Shown: positions 1 to 8,795, numbered from the stretch's first letter. The stretch is 64,000 bases of DNA from Methylotenera oryzisoli_B (GCA_965613685.1 OZ277031.1:186001-250000); one strand, 5' to 3'. Translations and numbers: made by a program. Notes: generated by a model from the letters alone, not told the origin.

Positions 1-519
1 GTTGTGTTTGACGCTGTCTAGCCTAGCTTTGGCACCGGCCCATTGTTCTTGCAATGCGGCTTGTTGCGAGCTGTCGTTATCTAAGGCATTTTGCGAAATG
101 AATTTCTTGCTCACTAACACCTGATTGCGTTCAACGATTTTATTTTGGTTGGCTAACAAGGCTGCTATGCGAGCCACTTCGGCTTGCGCCTCTTGCGCCT
201 GCAGGGACAAATCCGTGGCATCCAGTGTGGCAATCAATTGGCCTTGTTTGACCGCCTGACCGGTGTTGACATGAATGCGTATGACCTTGGCGGCCACCTC
301 GGAGGACACGGTTGGGTTGCTTAAGCCTTCTAAGCTGCCGACCGACTGTTCAGTGATGTCTACGGCTTGTTTTTTAACATGGGTGATCGTAACCAGGGTA
401 GGCTTGGGCCCATTTTTTTTGGCCTCGGCTTGGTCTTGCTCACTTTTTTTAGCGCCGCAGCCAATTAAGATGGTCGACAGTAAGGCGATCAATAGCAAGG
501 ATTTAGTTTGCAACATCAT
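1..519 (-). CDS. RND efflux periplasmic adaptor (membrane fusion protein), 5' part
   Basis: Partial gene: the first 173 codons are present and the rest lies beyond the left edge. The start is a double ATG. The first 21 residues form a lipoprotein signal with lipobox LIG-Cys21, so the mature protein should be lipid-anchored. A lipoyl/barrel-sandwich half follows (VSSEVAAKVIRIHVNTGQAV, then GQLIATLDATDL), and then the start of an alpha-helical hairpin rich in Gln and Ala. This is the usual order of HlyD/MexA/AcrA-type adaptors, which link an inner-membrane RND pump to an outer-membrane channel. The substrate cannot be inferred. The pump gene would be expected downstream, outside the window. Confidence 0.85.
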   Translation of the reverse strand, partial: MMLQTKSLLLIALLSTILIGCGAKKSEQDQAEAKKNGPKPTLVTITHVKKQAVDITEQSVGSLEGLSNPTVSSEVAAKVIRIHVNTGQAVKQGQLIATLDATDLSLQAQEAQAEVARIAALLANQNKIVERNQVLVSKKFISQNALDNDSSQQAALQEQWAGAKARLDSVKHN

Positions 520-541
520 GGTGTAAAAGCTTTCTTAGTCA

Positions 542-1078
542 TTAAGGGGTGATTATACGTTGCCAATCAAAAAATGGCCCTGGGTCAGTTTTTCGCCCTG
601 GGGCAATGTCCGAATGCCCTACTATAGCTTGTATCGGATAAGCTAATTGCAGGGCCGCCAGCAAAATTTGCAAGCTGGCGTATTGTGCCTCGGTAAAGGC
701 CTCAAAATCCGATCCTTCTAACTCGATTCCGACTGAAAAGTCGTTGCAACGTTCCCTGTTCTGCCATATTGAAACACCGGCATGCCAAGCTCGTTTTAGG
801 CAGGAGACAAACTGCACAAGCTGACCGTCTCTGCGAATTAAAAAATGCGCCGATACCTGGTGTTGGTGTATGCCCGCGTAATACGGATGAGCCTGCGGAT
901 CAAGTTGATTAGTAAATAATTCGATGATGCCGGAGCCGCCGTATTCGCCAGGTGGCAAGCTGATGTTGTGCACGACGATTAAACGGATTTCGTGGCTAGG
1001 CCTATCATCAAAATTGGGCGAGGCAATAAACTGGGCGTTTAGTGCAATTCCATTTTCATCAATAGCATGGTGCTTCAT
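542..1078 (-). CDS. ampD: 1,6-anhydro-N-acetylmuramyl-L-alanine amidase AmpD
   Basis: Cytosolic zinc amidase of peptidoglycan recycling. It cleaves the lactyl-amide bond between anhydro-MurNAc and the stem peptide, and in some species its loss induces AmpC beta-lactamase. The 178 residues fit the family. His37 (in VVHNISLPPGEYGG), His155 and Asp165 (in GHSDIAPGRKTDPGPFFDW) match the three zinc ligands, and Glu119 and Lys163 match the catalytic pair. It lies just downstream of the RND adaptor start on the same strand but is probably a separate unit. No AmpR- or AmpC-like gene is visible nearby. Confidence 0.95.
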   Translation of the reverse strand: MKHHAIDENGIALNAQFIASPNFDDRPSHEIRLIVVHNISLPPGEYGGSGIIELFTNQLDPQAHPYYAGIHQHQVSAHFLIRRDGQLVQFVSCLKRAWHAGVSIWQNRERCNDFSVGIELEGSDFEAFTEAQYASLQILLAALQLAYPIQAIVGHSDIAPGRKTDPGPFFDWQRIITP

Positions 1079-1203
1079 AGGCTTGCAATTTTATGCTAAA
1101 AATGCATTTTTAGCCTGAACTTTCATGGCAAAATTCAGTATAAAGTGCGCTTATCCTATAAACTGTGCGCATATTAAATTTACATAAGCCAAGGAATAAA
1201 CAA

Positions 1204-2205
1204 ATGGTATTTTTTGAATTGTTTTTGATGTTGATTGTGATCTTGATCGCGGCAGAAGTCTTCACCAACGCATTGGAACACTTGGGTGAAAAACTCGGCA
1301 TATCCGAGGGTGTCACCGGCTCCTTGTTTGCGGCGGTCGGCACGGCTTTGCCTGAGACCATGGTGCCTTTGTTGGCCTTGTTAGCCGGTACGCAAAATGT
1401 CGCGACCAATGAGGAGATAGGCGTCGGCTCTATCTTAGGTGCGCCACTAATGTTGGCTACTTTGTCCTTGTCTTTGATGGCCATTTCGGTTTGGCGTCGT
1501 CGGGGCACCAAAGGGCATTTAAGACCGGAGCGCAGTGGCTTAACCCGTGACCTTAACTTCTTTCTTATTGCCTTTAGTTTTGCTGCCGTTGCCATGTACG
1601 TGCCGCACACGCTTACCGTGGTGCGTTATGGCATAGGCGCTTGCATGGTGACCATCTATTTTGTTTACGTGATGATGACGCTTAATGCCTCTAAAGCATT
1701 GGTGGCCGATGGTCATGCCACCGAAGCGGGCGGCCCGATGATGTTATGCCGTTTGGGCTTGCCTAACCACACCGCGGTGATAGCCTTGCAGTTAATCCTA
1801 GGCTTGGCTTTATTGATAGTGGGCGCTAAAGGTTTTATCCATGGCGTTGAGGCCGCAGCCGATTTAATTGGCATTTCTGCTTTATTGCTGTCCTTGTTGA
1901 TCATCCCTATTGCCACGGAATTACCGGAAAAAGTGAACAGCGTTTTGTGGATACGTAAAGGTAAAGACACCTTGGCTTTTGGCAACATCACCGGCGCCAT
2001 GGTGTTTCAAGGCACCTTGTTGCCTGCCATTGGTATCATGTTGACGCCTTGGGAGCCGCGTATGGAAGTGGTCTTGGGCATAGGCATGACCTTGTTGGCG
2101 GCGCTGTGGATGCGCTATTTAGTTGGCCGTGGCGGTATTTTGGTTTGGCATTTATTGATCAATGGCTTGATGTACATCAGCTATCTGTTTTTGGTCTTAA
2201 GCTAA
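1204..2205 (+). CDS. CaCA-family sodium/calcium-type cation antiporter
   Basis: Integral inner-membrane protein of 333 residues with about ten hydrophobic segments. It has the two inverted alpha-repeats of the sodium/calcium exchanger superfamily: the first around GSLFAAVGTALPETMVPLLA and the second around SLLIIPIATELPEKVNSV, each with the conserved acidic residue after a proline. It probably exchanges a divalent cation for sodium or protons. I chose the ATG preceded by AAGGA at 1191-1195. An in-frame GTG 39 bases upstream would add a polar N-terminus and has no better ribosome site. A weak hairpin without a T-run follows the stop. Confidence 0.85.
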   Translation: MVFFELFLMLIVILIAAEVFTNALEHLGEKLGISEGVTGSLFAAVGTALPETMVPLLALLAGTQNVATNEEIGVGSILGAPLMLATLSLSLMAISVWRRRGTKGHLRPERSGLTRDLNFFLIAFSFAAVAMYVPHTLTVVRYGIGACMVTIYFVYVMMTLNASKALVADGHATEAGGPMMLCRLGLPNHTAVIALQLILGLALLIVGAKGFIHGVEAAADLIGISALLLSLLIIPIATELPEKVNSVLWIRKGKDTLAFGNITGAMVFQGTLLPAIGIMLTPWEPRMEVVLGIGMTLLAALWMRYLVGRGGILVWHLLINGLMYISYLFLVLS

Positions 2206-2247
2206 GCCTAAGTAAGGTTTAGCGTGGACCGGTAAACGCAAGGATGC

Positions 2248-2490
2248 TTACTTTTTAGGCGCGTGCGCGGTGCAGCAGTAAAAGCGCTGTTTCACTAAAA
2301 AAGCTTCGGAACGCGCGATGTGCACTTGGCAATTGGCGCATTGCACCATGTCCTCGCTGGCTAAATGCTCAGGCGGCTGAGTTGTGCTATCGGCACTTGT
2401 TTTCTCGACTGGGTTTTTTTTGCCTAAGTAGCGGTTAACAAAATAGACTATCAGCGCGATGAGCAAGATTAAAAATAACAAACGTCCCAT
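2248..2490 (-). CDS. Small membrane protein with C-terminal CxxC, PP0621-like
   Basis: An 80-residue protein with one N-terminal membrane helix (GRLLFLILLIALIVYFVNRY), a polar Ser/Thr/Pro linker, and a C-terminal domain with Cys-Ala-Asn-Cys and a later Cys-Cys before a His. This resembles the PP0621 family of unknown function, possibly zinc-binding. The start is set by a strong GGAGAGGG six to ten bases upstream. A longer reading frame upstream of this ATG lacks a ribosome site. The exact function is not known to me. Confidence 0.7.
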   Translation of the reverse strand: MGRLLFLILLIALIVYFVNRYLGKKNPVEKTSADSTTQPPEHLASEDMVQCANCQVHIARSEAFLVKQRFYCCTAHAPKK

Positions 2491-2594
2491 GATCCCTCTC
2501 CAATAAAACCGAGTAGGGATTGTAGCGAATTCCACGCCTAATGGAAAACAAACGGCGCTAGGCTTAGCTAAAATGACCAATAGGAGCACCCATC

Positions 2595-3026
2595 GTGACT
2601 AATCTAAACAGCAAACCAGCTTGGCTTAGGCTGGCCGCGTGCATGCTCTACGATGGCTTAGTGGTGTTGGCCTTAAGTTTTGCCTTGGCCTTGGGCTTTA
2701 TTTTGTTATTCGGCGATGCTAGTCATGGGCTTAAGCGCTATGCCTTGCAGCTGTTTTTATGGCTAGGCGTCGGCCTCTATTTCGTGTGGTGCTGGCGTAA
2801 AAGCGGTCAGACTTTGGCCATGCAAACCTGGCAATTAAAACTGAGCCACGGCCAAGCCAACTTGCTAAACTGGCCTCAGGCTTTGATCAGGTATGCCTTG
2901 GCTAGCTTGAGTTTGGGCGCTTTTGGCTTGGGCTTTGTGTGGGCCGTGTTCGATCGCGATGGCTTATTTTTGCACGATAGACTGCTCAATAGCCGCATTA
3001 CCTTCGTGCCACGAGCTGCAACATAA
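2595..3026 (+). CDS. RDD family membrane protein
   Basis: A 143-residue RDD-type protein with about three transmembrane segments. The N-terminus (WLRLAACMLYDGLVVLALSF) carries the Arg and Asp of the family name, and the pattern ends with a conserved basic segment (FDRDGLFLHDRLLNSRI). RDD proteins are poorly characterised; some are proposed to act in ion transport. The GTG start is preceded by AGGAG. Its 3' end overlaps the end of lptG on the other strand by 29 bases. Gene neighbourhoods with lptFG and pepA are common in betaproteobacteria. Confidence 0.85.
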   Translation: MTNLNSKPAWLRLAACMLYDGLVVLALSFALALGFILLFGDASHGLKRYALQLFLWLGVGLYFVWCWRKSGQTLAMQTWQLKLSHGQANLLNWPQALIRYALASLSLGAFGLGFVWAVFDRDGLFLHDRLLNSRITFVPRAAT

Positions 3027-4068
3027 TCAGCCCAGCCAGCAAGAACAATAAGGTAGGCAGCAGGGCGCTCAATAACGGCGGCCAGTCATTAAGCAAGCCT
3101 AAATGGGCGAAAACCCGATTTAAAATTTGATACGCCACCCCGAGCATGATGCCGAGCAAGGCTTTGGCGCTGACGCCACTTGTGCGCTGTGGCAGCAAAG
3201 CAAAAGGCAGGGCTAGGATGACCATGACTAGGCAGGCTAAGGGGTAAACCATTTTTGCCCATAGCGCGACTTGGTAACGGTTGGTTTTTTGTTTATTGTT
3301 GTTTAAATGGTCGATGTAAGCGGACAAATTCCATGCCGACATTTTTTCCGGCATCACCAATAAGACATTAAGCAAGGCTGGCCGTATCATCGAATACCAT
3401 TTGGCTTCTGTTGAGCGTGTAACCGTATTGTGGTCTGGCTTGAATTGTGTTTCCGTGACGTCTTTTAAGCGCCAATGGTCTTGTTGGTAATCGGCCGATT
3501 TAGCGTCGCGTATCCTGATTAATCTGGCTTGTTGATCAAATTCGTAGATGTGCACGTCTTGTAAGGTGGTGTCGGCCATCACTTCTTCGACGTTGATAAA
3601 TTGGCGGTCGTCCTTTACCCACAGGCCCGATCTAAATTCTTGTGCGACCAGTGCGTGGCTGGCTTGAATACGCAGGCGTTGCGCCATTTTTTCGCTGATA
3701 GGGGTGAGCAATTCGCCCACTGAGAAAGTCAGCAAGGTGAACAGCAGGCCTATGTGCGCCAGTATCAGGCCTAGCTTAAACACCGATAAACCACTGACGC
3801 GCAACACCAGTAATTCCGAGTGGCGTGCGAGCTGACTCAAACTCATCATGCAGCCCACCAATACCGCCACCGGCACCACATCGTAAACGTGGCCTGGCAC
3901 GCTTAACAGCACAAACAGCAGGATATTCGCTAGGCCATAATGGCCTTTGCCTAAACTGTCTAGCTCTTGAATTAAATCAAAAAATGCAAACATCGCCATC
4001 AAAGCCAGCATGACCAACAGCACGTGGACGGTGATTTCTTTATAGAGGTATTTATGAAATATCGGCAT
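2998..4068 (-). CDS. lptG: LPS export ABC transporter permease LptG
   Basis: Inner-membrane subunit of the LptB2FG transporter, which extracts lipopolysaccharide from the inner membrane and passes it to the LptC-A-D bridge. The 356 residues have the family layout: three membrane helices, a central periplasmic beta-jellyroll (roughly residues 130-260), then three helices. The cytoplasmic coupling region LSQLARHSELLVLRVSGLS is typical of the YjgP/YjgQ family. The start lies three bases after the lptF stop, so the two genes are one transcript. LptB and LptC are not in this window. Confidence 0.95.
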   Translation of the reverse strand: MPIFHKYLYKEITVHVLLVMLALMAMFAFFDLIQELDSLGKGHYGLANILLFVLLSVPGHVYDVVPVAVLVGCMMSLSQLARHSELLVLRVSGLSVFKLGLILAHIGLLFTLLTFSVGELLTPISEKMAQRLRIQASHALVAQEFRSGLWVKDDRQFINVEEVMADTTLQDVHIYEFDQQARLIRIRDAKSADYQQDHWRLKDVTETQFKPDHNTVTRSTEAKWYSMIRPALLNVLLVMPEKMSAWNLSAYIDHLNNNKQKTNRYQVALWAKMVYPLACLVMVILALPFALLPQRTSGVSAKALLGIMLGVAYQILNRVFAHLGLLNDWPPLLSALLPTLLFLLAGLIMLQLVARR

Positions 4069-4071
4069 GCT

Positions 4072-5172
4072 TTAGTGGGTCATGGCTTTGCCGAATTTAA
4101 GGCTGGGCAAAATGGCTAGTTGTTGGTTACGCCGGTACAGCATGTAGATCGCCAGGGATAGAAAGAGCCCGTGCACAGGCCATAAGCCCACGAGGGCATC
4201 GATTTTACCTTGGCTGACCCAAGCTTGCTGGATGCTCAGCATATTGTTGTAGAGGATGTAAACGATTAAGGCCAGCGCGAAGTTGGCCGAGCGGCCGGCG
4301 CGTGGGTCAATAGCGCTTAAGGGGATGGCCAATAAAGCCAGTATCAACGCTGAAATAGGCATGGCCAAGCGCCATTGCAATTCAGCCGTATGCGCCGGCT
4401 TGTGGGTGTTGATTAGGGTTAAACTGGGCAGCGAAGGGACAGTGGGCTCGGCCACTTGCACCAGTTCGGCATCCACGCGTATGGCGTATTGCTCAAACTC
4501 GGTGGTGGAAAATTCAGCGCTACCTGGTTTGCCGTAATAACGCCGGCCGTTTTGCATGATTAAATAATTGTCGCCATTTTTTTCGATGAAGCGATGGCCC
4601 TGTGTGGCAACGATGAGGCTGACCTTGTCGTCTTGCTTGGTTTGCACAAAAACATTTTTTACTACCTTACCCAGGTCATCAAAGCTTTCGGCAAAAAATA
4701 CCCGATCGGCGTGAGTGGATTCCTTAAACACACCCGGGCTGATGGTGCTCAATTCATCACGACTCTTTAATTGTGAACGGTACTGCTCGACTTTGTTAAT
4801 GGCCCATGGGGTAACAAATAAGCTTAGCAAGGCAATGATGAAGACGAAGGGTAGGCTAAATGCCAGTATCGGCCGCACCCATTGTTTAATGCTTAAACCC
4901 GAACTAAACCAAATGACCATTTCCGAGTCTCTGTACCAGCGCGTCAAGGTTAGCAAGACGGCTAAAAACAAACTTAAAGACAGCAGCATGGGTAGAAAGC
5001 GGATAAGGTTAAAGCCCAGCACGGTGCTGATGGCGTCGTTGGGCAGTATGCCTTTGGCGGCCAATTGGATAAGGTAACCGGCGCGTTGCGCTACCACCAC
5101 GCCGACCAAAACCAGCAAAGCGCTGCTGGCGGTGGCGATTAATTCTTTAATAAGTGAGCGCTTAAAGAGCAT
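4072..5172 (-). CDS. lptF: LPS export ABC transporter permease LptF
   Basis: Partner of LptG in the lipopolysaccharide exporter. The 366 residues show the same architecture: N-terminal helices (KELIATASSALLVLVGVVVA), the coupling segment LTRWYRDSEMVIWFSSGLS, a periplasmic jellyroll, and C-terminal helices. It is first in the lptFG operon and divergent from pepA, as in many gamma- and betaproteobacteria. The 105-base gap to pepA must hold both promoters; I could not choose clear -35/-10 elements there. Confidence 0.95.
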   Translation of the reverse strand: MLFKRSLIKELIATASSALLVLVGVVVAQRAGYLIQLAAKGILPNDAISTVLGFNLIRFLPMLLSLSLFLAVLLTLTRWYRDSEMVIWFSSGLSIKQWVRPILAFSLPFVFIIALLSLFVTPWAINKVEQYRSQLKSRDELSTISPGVFKESTHADRVFFAESFDDLGKVVKNVFVQTKQDDKVSLIVATQGHRFIEKNGDNYLIMQNGRRYYGKPGSAEFSTTEFEQYAIRVDAELVQVAEPTVPSLPSLTLINTHKPAHTAELQWRLAMPISALILALLAIPLSAIDPRAGRSANFALALIVYILYNNMLSIQQAWVSQGKIDALVGLWPVHGLFLSLAIYMLYRRNQQLAILPSLKFGKAMTH

Positions 5173-5277
5173 GAGTGAGTGGTCGTTATGATGAATTGCT
5201 TGGGCGGTCTATTTTCAACTAGGTATTGCGTCTAAAAACCGCGATAATTCACTAAACATTTTAATAAGGTTGGCAAC

Positions 5278-6774
5278 ATGGAATTTAGCATAAAAAACGT
5301 TAATGCGGCAGCAACACAGAGTGATTGTCTGGTCGTGGGTGTCTACGAAGAAAATGTGCTGTCTGAGGCGGCACAAGAAATAGACCGTGCGAGTAAGGGC
5401 ATGATTAGCAAGTTGCTTGCAGACGGTGACATGGATGGCAAATTGGAAGCGACCTTGATGTTGCACCACGTGCCTGGCTTGACTAGCAGTCGCTTGCTGT
5501 TAGTGGGCTTGGGTAAAGAGGCGGATTTTGCCGAAAAGCAATACGCCAAAGCGGTGAGGGCGTCGATCAAGGCCTTGGAAAAAAGTGGGGCCTTGGATGC
5601 GACCACCTGCTTAGCACAATTGCCTGTTAAAGCCTTAAGTGCGCAACGTAAAGTGGCGTATTTAAGCGAAGCGGCCTTGGATGCCAGCTATAAATTTGCC
5701 GCCATCAAAAGAAAAGAAGAGAAAGCCAGCCCGAAAAAAGGCATCGCTAAGCTGACCATAAACGTGGCCGCGAGCGAGCTGTCTGCCGCTGAAGCCGGTT
5801 TGGCCGATGGCCAGGCCTTGGCTGCTGGGGTGAGTTTGGCCAAGGACCTAGGTAATTTGCCACCCAATGTCTGCACCCCAAGCTATTTGGCTGAGCAAGC
5901 TTTGGCCTTAGGCAAAACCCACCAATTCAACGTCGAGGTGCTGGAGCGCGATGCCTTAAAAAAACTGGGTATGGGCTCATTTTTGGGCGTGGCACAAGGC
6001 AGTGAAGAGCCTCCAAAATTCATTATCATGCAGCACCTAAAGGGCAAAAAAGAGCAAAAGCCGGTGGTGTTGGTGGGCAAGGGCATCACCTTTGATACCG
6101 GCGGTATTTCATTAAAACCCGGTAGCGAAATGGATGAAATGAAATACGATATGTGCGGTGCGGCCAGCGTGTTGGGCACCTTTAAAGCTATCGCGGCGAT
6201 GAATTTGCCCTTGAACGTCATAGGCGTGATTCCTACTTGCGAGAACATGCCGGATGGCCGTGCAACTAGACCGGGCGACGTATTAACCAGCATGTCAGGC
6301 TTGACCATAGAAGTGTTAAACACCGATGCAGAAGGGCGTTTAATTTTGTGCGACGCCCTGACCTACGTTGAGCGTTTTGAACCCAGTGCCGTAATCGATG
6401 TGGCCACCTTAACCGGTGCTTGTGTCATCGCCTTAGGCCACCATGCCAGCGGTTTGTTTAGTAATAACGATGCCTTGGCGGCGGAGCTCTTGCAAGCGGG
6501 TGAAGTGTCGCTAGATAGGGCTTGGCATATGCCGATGTGGGAGGATTACCAGTCTTTATTGGACAGTAATTTTGCCGACATGGCCAATATAGGCGGTCGT
6601 GCGGCCGGCAGCATTACCGCTGCCTGCTTCTTGGCGCGTTTTGCAAAAAAATACGATTGGGCGCATCTGGATGTGGCCGGCACGGCATGGAAATCCGGCA
6701 AAGAAAAAGGCGGTACCGGTCGCCCTGTGCCTTTGCTGACTGAATTTTTAGTGCAAAGGGCAAATCAAGCTTAA
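5278..6774 (+). CDS. pepA: Leucyl (cytosol) aminopeptidase PepA
   Basis: Hexameric two-metal M17 aminopeptidase that removes N-terminal residues from peptides. In E. coli it also binds DNA as a recombination and regulatory accessory factor. The 498 residues include the metal-binding and catalytic motifs VGKGITFDTGGISLKP near residue 267 and the signature NTDAEGRLILCDALTY near residue 347. An AAGG ribosome site precedes the ATG. It is followed ten bases later by holC, the usual pepA-holC pair; valS, often third in this operon, is absent here. Confidence 0.97.
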   Translation: MEFSIKNVNAAATQSDCLVVGVYEENVLSEAAQEIDRASKGMISKLLADGDMDGKLEATLMLHHVPGLTSSRLLLVGLGKEADFAEKQYAKAVRASIKALEKSGALDATTCLAQLPVKALSAQRKVAYLSEAALDASYKFAAIKRKEEKASPKKGIAKLTINVAASELSAAEAGLADGQALAAGVSLAKDLGNLPPNVCTPSYLAEQALALGKTHQFNVEVLERDALKKLGMGSFLGVAQGSEEPPKFIIMQHLKGKKEQKPVVLVGKGITFDTGGISLKPGSEMDEMKYDMCGAASVLGTFKAIAAMNLPLNVIGVIPTCENMPDGRATRPGDVLTSMSGLTIEVLNTDAEGRLILCDALTYVERFEPSAVIDVATLTGACVIALGHHASGLFSNNDALAAELLQAGEVSLDRAWHMPMWEDYQSLLDSNFADMANIGGRAAGSITAACFLARFAKKYDWAHLDVAGTAWKSGKEKGGTGRPVPLLTEFLVQRANQA

Positions 6775-6784
6775 GCTTTAAACC

Positions 6785-7201
6785 ATGACCCGGGTGGAAT
6801 TCTTTTTTAACGTGGACGATAAGCTGGCTAAAACCAGCGAGCTGTGTGAAAAAGCACTGGCAAAAGGCCGCGAACTGATGGTGTTTACCCCGGGGGTGGC
6901 GATGAACGAGGCCGTGCAAGCGGCGCTTTGGCAGCACTCGGCCACTAGCTTTTTAGCCAGCAGCGATCACGCCGCGCTTATGCCGCAGTCGCCCATCACG
7001 GTTAGCCACGAGCATGAAAGCCTAAGCAAAGACGACGTGCTGATTAATTTGCATGACCAGCATCCGCCCTTTTTCAGTCGATTTCGTTATTTGGTGGAGT
7101 TGGTTGGCTCGGGTGATGACGATAAAGCCACCGCGCGCTTAAAGTTTCGTTTTTACCGCGACCGTGGCTACGACATCAAATCCACCGATGTGCGCGCCTA
7201 G
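6785..7201 (+). CDS. holC: DNA polymerase III chi subunit HolC
   Basis: Clamp-loader accessory subunit that connects the replicase to single-strand binding protein. The 138 residues start MTRVEFFFNVDDKLAKTSEL and contain the family segments VFTPGVAMNEAVQAALW and INLHDQHPPFFSRFRYLVELV. It is cotranscribed with pepA. It is convergent with gcvH, with only ten bases between stops. Confidence 0.93.
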   Translation: MTRVEFFFNVDDKLAKTSELCEKALAKGRELMVFTPGVAMNEAVQAALWQHSATSFLASSDHAALMPQSPITVSHEHESLSKDDVLINLHDQHPPFFSRFRYLVELVGSGDDDKATARLKFRFYRDRGYDIKSTDVRA

Positions 7202-7211
7202 GGCGCGTTCC

Positions 7212-7595
7212 TTATAGGCTGGCTATTAGCGCTTGGTAAGCCGCTGCATTCATTAAACTGCTTGTGTCCTGACCCTCAGCCAATTGGTATTTAAATATCC
7301 AGGCTTGGTAAGGTTTGTCGTTAATTAATTCCGGGCTATTGATCAAGGCCTGGTTGATCTCCGTCACCGTGCCGTCCAGCAAAGCATGCAAATCCGAGCC
7401 GGTCTTGACCGATTCCACTAGGCCGCAAGCCTCATGGGCGATCAGTTTACTGCCCACTGCTGGGGCTTGGGTAAAGACAATGTCACCTAGCAAATCCTGC
7501 GCGTAATCGGTGATGCCGGCTTCCCAAAATCCGTCTGCTGTGGCTTTGGTCCATAAATGTTCGGCGCTGTAAAATAAAGAATCAGGGGTTTGCAT
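7212..7595 (-). CDS. gcvH: Glycine cleavage H protein-like lipoyl carrier
   Basis: Small lipoylated carrier of 127 residues. Lys64 in LVESVKTGSDL is the predicted lipoyl lysine, within the hammerhead fold (GITDYAQDLLGDIVFTQAP before it, GTVTEINQALINSPELIN after it). In the glycine cleavage system it shuttles the aminomethyl group between P, T and L proteins. No gcvP or gcvT is adjacent, and the N-terminus (FYSAEHLWTKATADGFWEA) is somewhat unlike textbook H proteins. A role as a lipoyl relay or a related lipoate-binding protein is possible but not shown. The ribosome site is weak. Confidence 0.85.
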   Translation of the reverse strand: MQTPDSLFYSAEHLWTKATADGFWEAGITDYAQDLLGDIVFTQAPAVGSKLIAHEACGLVESVKTGSDLHALLDGTVTEINQALINSPELINDKPYQAWIFKYQLAEGQDTSSLMNAAAYQALIASL

Positions 7596-7699
7596 GGGCG
7601 TTAATGTGACTGTGTTTAAAGTGAAGGATTATTTTAGCCTTAATCCAATTATTCGCATTTAAATTTTTAGAATTTAAATGGATAAAAAAGTAAAATATA

Positions 7700-7729
7700 T
7701 TGATGACAAAGCTAAAGTTTTTATATAGT
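7700..7729 (+). promoter_or_regulatory. Candidate sigma-70 promoter for the PBP7 gene
   Basis: TTGATG at 7700-7705 is followed after 16 bases by TATATA (7722-7727), or after 18 bases by TATAGT (7724-7729). It lies in an AT-rich stretch about 35 bases before the likely start codon. Predicted from sequence only. Confidence 0.5.
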
Positions 7730-7763
7730 ATTCGTCTGTAACTGCATGAAGGACAACAAACAA

Positions 7764-8741
7764 ATGGGCTTTTATATGCGTAAATTTATACTTTTCTACA
7801 TAGCGATCATGCTTAGTTTTGCACCTATGTCAGTGTACGCGGAAGGTAAAAAGTCGCACAAACACAAAGCCCATATCAGTAAAAAACATAAAGTTTCATC
7901 TAAAAGCCGTCATCACAGGCTGGCCAGCCGTAAACATAAAAACGTCTACGCTAAAGCCTACGATGGCAGCGGCCCACTGCAATTGGCGTCATCCAAAGTG
8001 CTGGTGATTAACCAGTTAACCGGCGAAAAGCTGTTTGAAAAAAACACCAATCAACCCACCCCTATTGCTTCTGTCACGAAATTAATGACCGCCATGGTCA
8101 TGTTGGACGCGCACTTGCCTATGGACGAAGTGTTGGCCATCAGTAATCAAGATGTGGATTACCTAAAGGGCACGCACTCTAGGTTGTCGGTGGGCACGGA
8201 ACTCACGCGCGCAGAATTATTACAACTGGCCTTGATGTCGTCTGAAAACCGTGCGGCATCTGCATTGGGTAGGAATTACCCAGGCGGCATGTATGCTTTT
8301 TTAAGCGCGATGAATCGCAAAGCGGCTTTATTGGGCATGAACGCCACGCATTTTTATGATGCCACCGGTTTGGACAGCGCCAATGTCTCGACTGCTGAGG
8401 ATTTGGCTAAAATGGTCAACGCGGCATACCGCTACCCTGAGATACGCCAAGTGAGCACAGCCGCTTCGCAAGAGATCACTTTGCACGGCGGTGCCAATAA
8501 CTTTGTTAATACCAATGCCTTGGTTAGGCGTGGCGATTGGGTGATAGGCTTATCCAAGACCGGTTTTATCAATGAGGCAGGCCGTTGCTTGGTGATGCAA
8601 GCGGAGATTTCTGGCCAGCCGATGATTATCGTATTGTTAAATTCGGTGGGGAAAATGTCCCGCATAGGCGATGCCAATCGCATTCGTAAATGGATAGAGC
8701 ACAATGAAATGGCCTCATTAGGTCATCGCGTCAACGGCTAA
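7764..8741 (+). CDS. pbpG: D-alanyl-D-alanine endopeptidase (PBP7, PbpG-type)
   Basis: Periplasmic serine peptidase of the S11 family that cuts D-Ala-meso-DAP crosslinks in peptidoglycan. The active-site motifs are all present: SVTKL (SxxK), SEN (SxN) and KTG. A signal peptide (RKFILFYIAIMLSFAPMSVYA) is followed by an unusual linker of about 35 residues rich in Lys and His, before the catalytic domain. The start used here has GAAGGA about ten bases upstream. Starts six codons upstream or four codons downstream are also possible. It is flanked by its own promoter and terminator, so it is probably monocistronic. Confidence 0.9.
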   Translation: MGFYMRKFILFYIAIMLSFAPMSVYAEGKKSHKHKAHISKKHKVSSKSRHHRLASRKHKNVYAKAYDGSGPLQLASSKVLVINQLTGEKLFEKNTNQPTPIASVTKLMTAMVMLDAHLPMDEVLAISNQDVDYLKGTHSRLSVGTELTRAELLQLALMSSENRAASALGRNYPGGMYAFLSAMNRKAALLGMNATHFYDATGLDSANVSTAEDLAKMVNAAYRYPEIRQVSTAASQEITLHGGANNFVNTNALVRRGDWVIGLSKTGFINEAGRCLVMQAEISGQPMIIVLLNSVGKMSRIGDANRIRKWIEHNEMASLGHRVNG

Positions 8742-8754
8742 CTAAACCGGATGC

Positions 8755-8784
8755 AAAAAAAGCGGCTAATAAGCCGCTTTTTTT
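8755..8784. terminator. Bidirectional intrinsic terminator between pbpG and topA
   Basis: A-run 8755-8760, then a perfect 7-bp stem AGCGGCT (8761-8767) and AGCCGCT (8772-8778) with loop AATA, then a T-run to 8784. The A-run and T-run make it work in both directions, fitting the two convergent genes. Confidence 0.92.
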
Positions 8785-8795
8785 ATGCCTGGCAA

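Noticed and set aside
1110..1610. A 166-codon frame on the minus strand opposite the cation antiporter
   Set aside because: It lies opposite a membrane protein with conserved repeats, is rich in Lys/Asn/Ser as expected of antisense reading, and has no recognisable motif.
2201..2223. Hairpin GCTAAGCC / GGTTTAGC after the cation antiporter as a terminator
   Set aside because: One pair is G-T and no T-run follows; too weak to call.
2998..3026. 29-base overlap of the RDD gene and lptG as a frameshift or misassembly
   Set aside because: Both proteins have normal ends for their families; convergent overlaps of this size are common.
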